Part shown: positions 63,726 to 64,000 of the stretch, in pieces
How the letters are laid out: each line of letters opens with the position of its first letter
Numbering within the stretch: position 1 is the stretch's first letter
Assembly (NCBI GenBank): GCA_051418075.1
Contig: JBPRGG010000052.1
Location: 87,346 to 151,345 of the forward strand
Direction of reading: 5' to 3'
DNA from: JBPRGG01 sp051418075
GTDB taxonomy: Bacteria; Bacteroidota; Bacteroidia; Cytophagales; Cyclobacteriaceae
Length of the DNA: 64,000 bases
Program-made: the position numbers and the translations under genes
Notes under the pieces: model-generated
The model's database searches: none
What the model was told of the DNA's origin: nothing
The model's input: only the letters and a program-made list of their open reading frames with translations

Positions 63726-64000
63726 CAGATGGTTTTTGGTATTTTCTGCTTTGTAATGTACATGCTACCTTACTCCATCTTTTGTCCTGGCTGGACGGGC
63801 GGTACTTTTTGTCTTGATGCAAAAAGTACCCAAAAAAATCAAGACAGAAAAAGATGCCCACACCTTTCGCGGCCTTTACGCTCAAGGCCATCGTAGCCTG
63901 GCACACCGTCGCACCTGCATTTTCTGTCGGGCCAGCGCTTTTTTCGTTTTTCTGATAATTATAGTCCTGATGTAATCATTGTTCAGGTAAATTTTAACGG
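63726..64000. repeat. Tandem structured repeat, unit 3 (cut by window edge)
   Basis: Third copy, the first 275 bases of the unit before the window ends. The 12-bp stem at 63801-63830 has one change that turns a C-G pair into a U-G wobble, so pairing is kept. The core from 63830 onward is almost identical to unit 2 while the left 50 bases differ more. The array may go on beyond the window. Confidence 0.85.

Overview
The window looks like chromosomal DNA from a free-living, saprophytic member of the Bacteroidota, probably order Cytophagales or a close relative. The signs are moderate AT richness, TAnnTTTG-type -7 promoter boxes, weak ribosome binding sites, a type IX secretion (T9SS) C-terminal sorting domain, an MG2/plug-like surface protein, a BatD protein, double-FKBP lipoproteins beside a DHH phosphoesterase, and a second RsmI-like methylase of Bacteroidota type. 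The genus cannot be fixed from this sequence. Most genes are housekeeping or central metabolism. I see no prophage, insertion sequence, CRISPR array, rRNA or tRNA.

Layout. 1-2421: the end of pdxJ (cut by the window edge), an esterase, a DUF2905 membrane protein and an RsmI-type methylase. 2480-2665: a decayed copy of an intergenic repeat. 2.9-8.7 kb: metK, then on the minus strand rpsU-xerC-hpf and polA. 8.8-11.6 kb: a large exported MG2/plug-like protein. 11.8-21.7 kb: nitrogen assimilation and arginine synthesis, argD-argC-argJ followed by gltB-gltD. 21.8-31.6 kb: a mixed block with a Pfk-2 type phosphofructokinase, a redoxin, a DUF89 phosphatase, a PII protein, hemN, a carboxypeptidase-regulatory-domain protein, an ArsR-like regulator overlapping a HAD phosphatase gene, and pruA. 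31.8-36.5 kb: a secreted GH2 beta-galactosidase with an inserted LamG domain and two small unknown genes. 36.9-41.0 kb: a glycerol operon, glpK-glpD-glpF, with a SHOCT-like membrane gene. 41.1-45.8 kb: rdgB, two FKBP-like lipoproteins, nrnA, ndk and scpA. 46.0-48.7 kb: dxs and a hydrolase. 48.9-58.2 kb: a minimal T9SS-tailed protein, nnr, a serpin, an Nfu-type protein, a DAACS transporter, aroC and batD, then a 63-residue protein and queG. 58.3-62.8 kb: ruvB, apbE, a CDF metal exporter and a DUF1593 protein. 62.9-64.0 kb: three tandem copies of a roughly 420-bp repeat, running off the right edge.

How the genes fit together. ArgD, ArgC and ArgJ give the cyclic acetyl route to ornithine. GltBD supplies glutamate, PII senses nitrogen status, and PruA returns proline carbon to glutamate. 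GlpF, GlpK and GlpD take glycerol to dihydroxyacetone phosphate. The secreted GH2 enzyme and the DUF1593 protein suggest scavenging of polysaccharides or nucleosides.

What stands out. The strongest unexplained signal is the repeat family: one decayed copy near 2.5 kb and a tandem array at the right end. Its core holds a 12-bp stem, a 6-bp stem and an enclosing 9-bp pairing, so it looks like a structured element rather than a gene. Other points are the LamG insertion in the GH2 barrel, a serpin without the usual inhibitory hinge, a SHOCT domain cut short by a stop codon, a protein that is little more than a T9SS tail, palindromes upstream of argD and hemN, and long hairpins placed between convergent genes. 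I did not find a clearly new multi-gene system.
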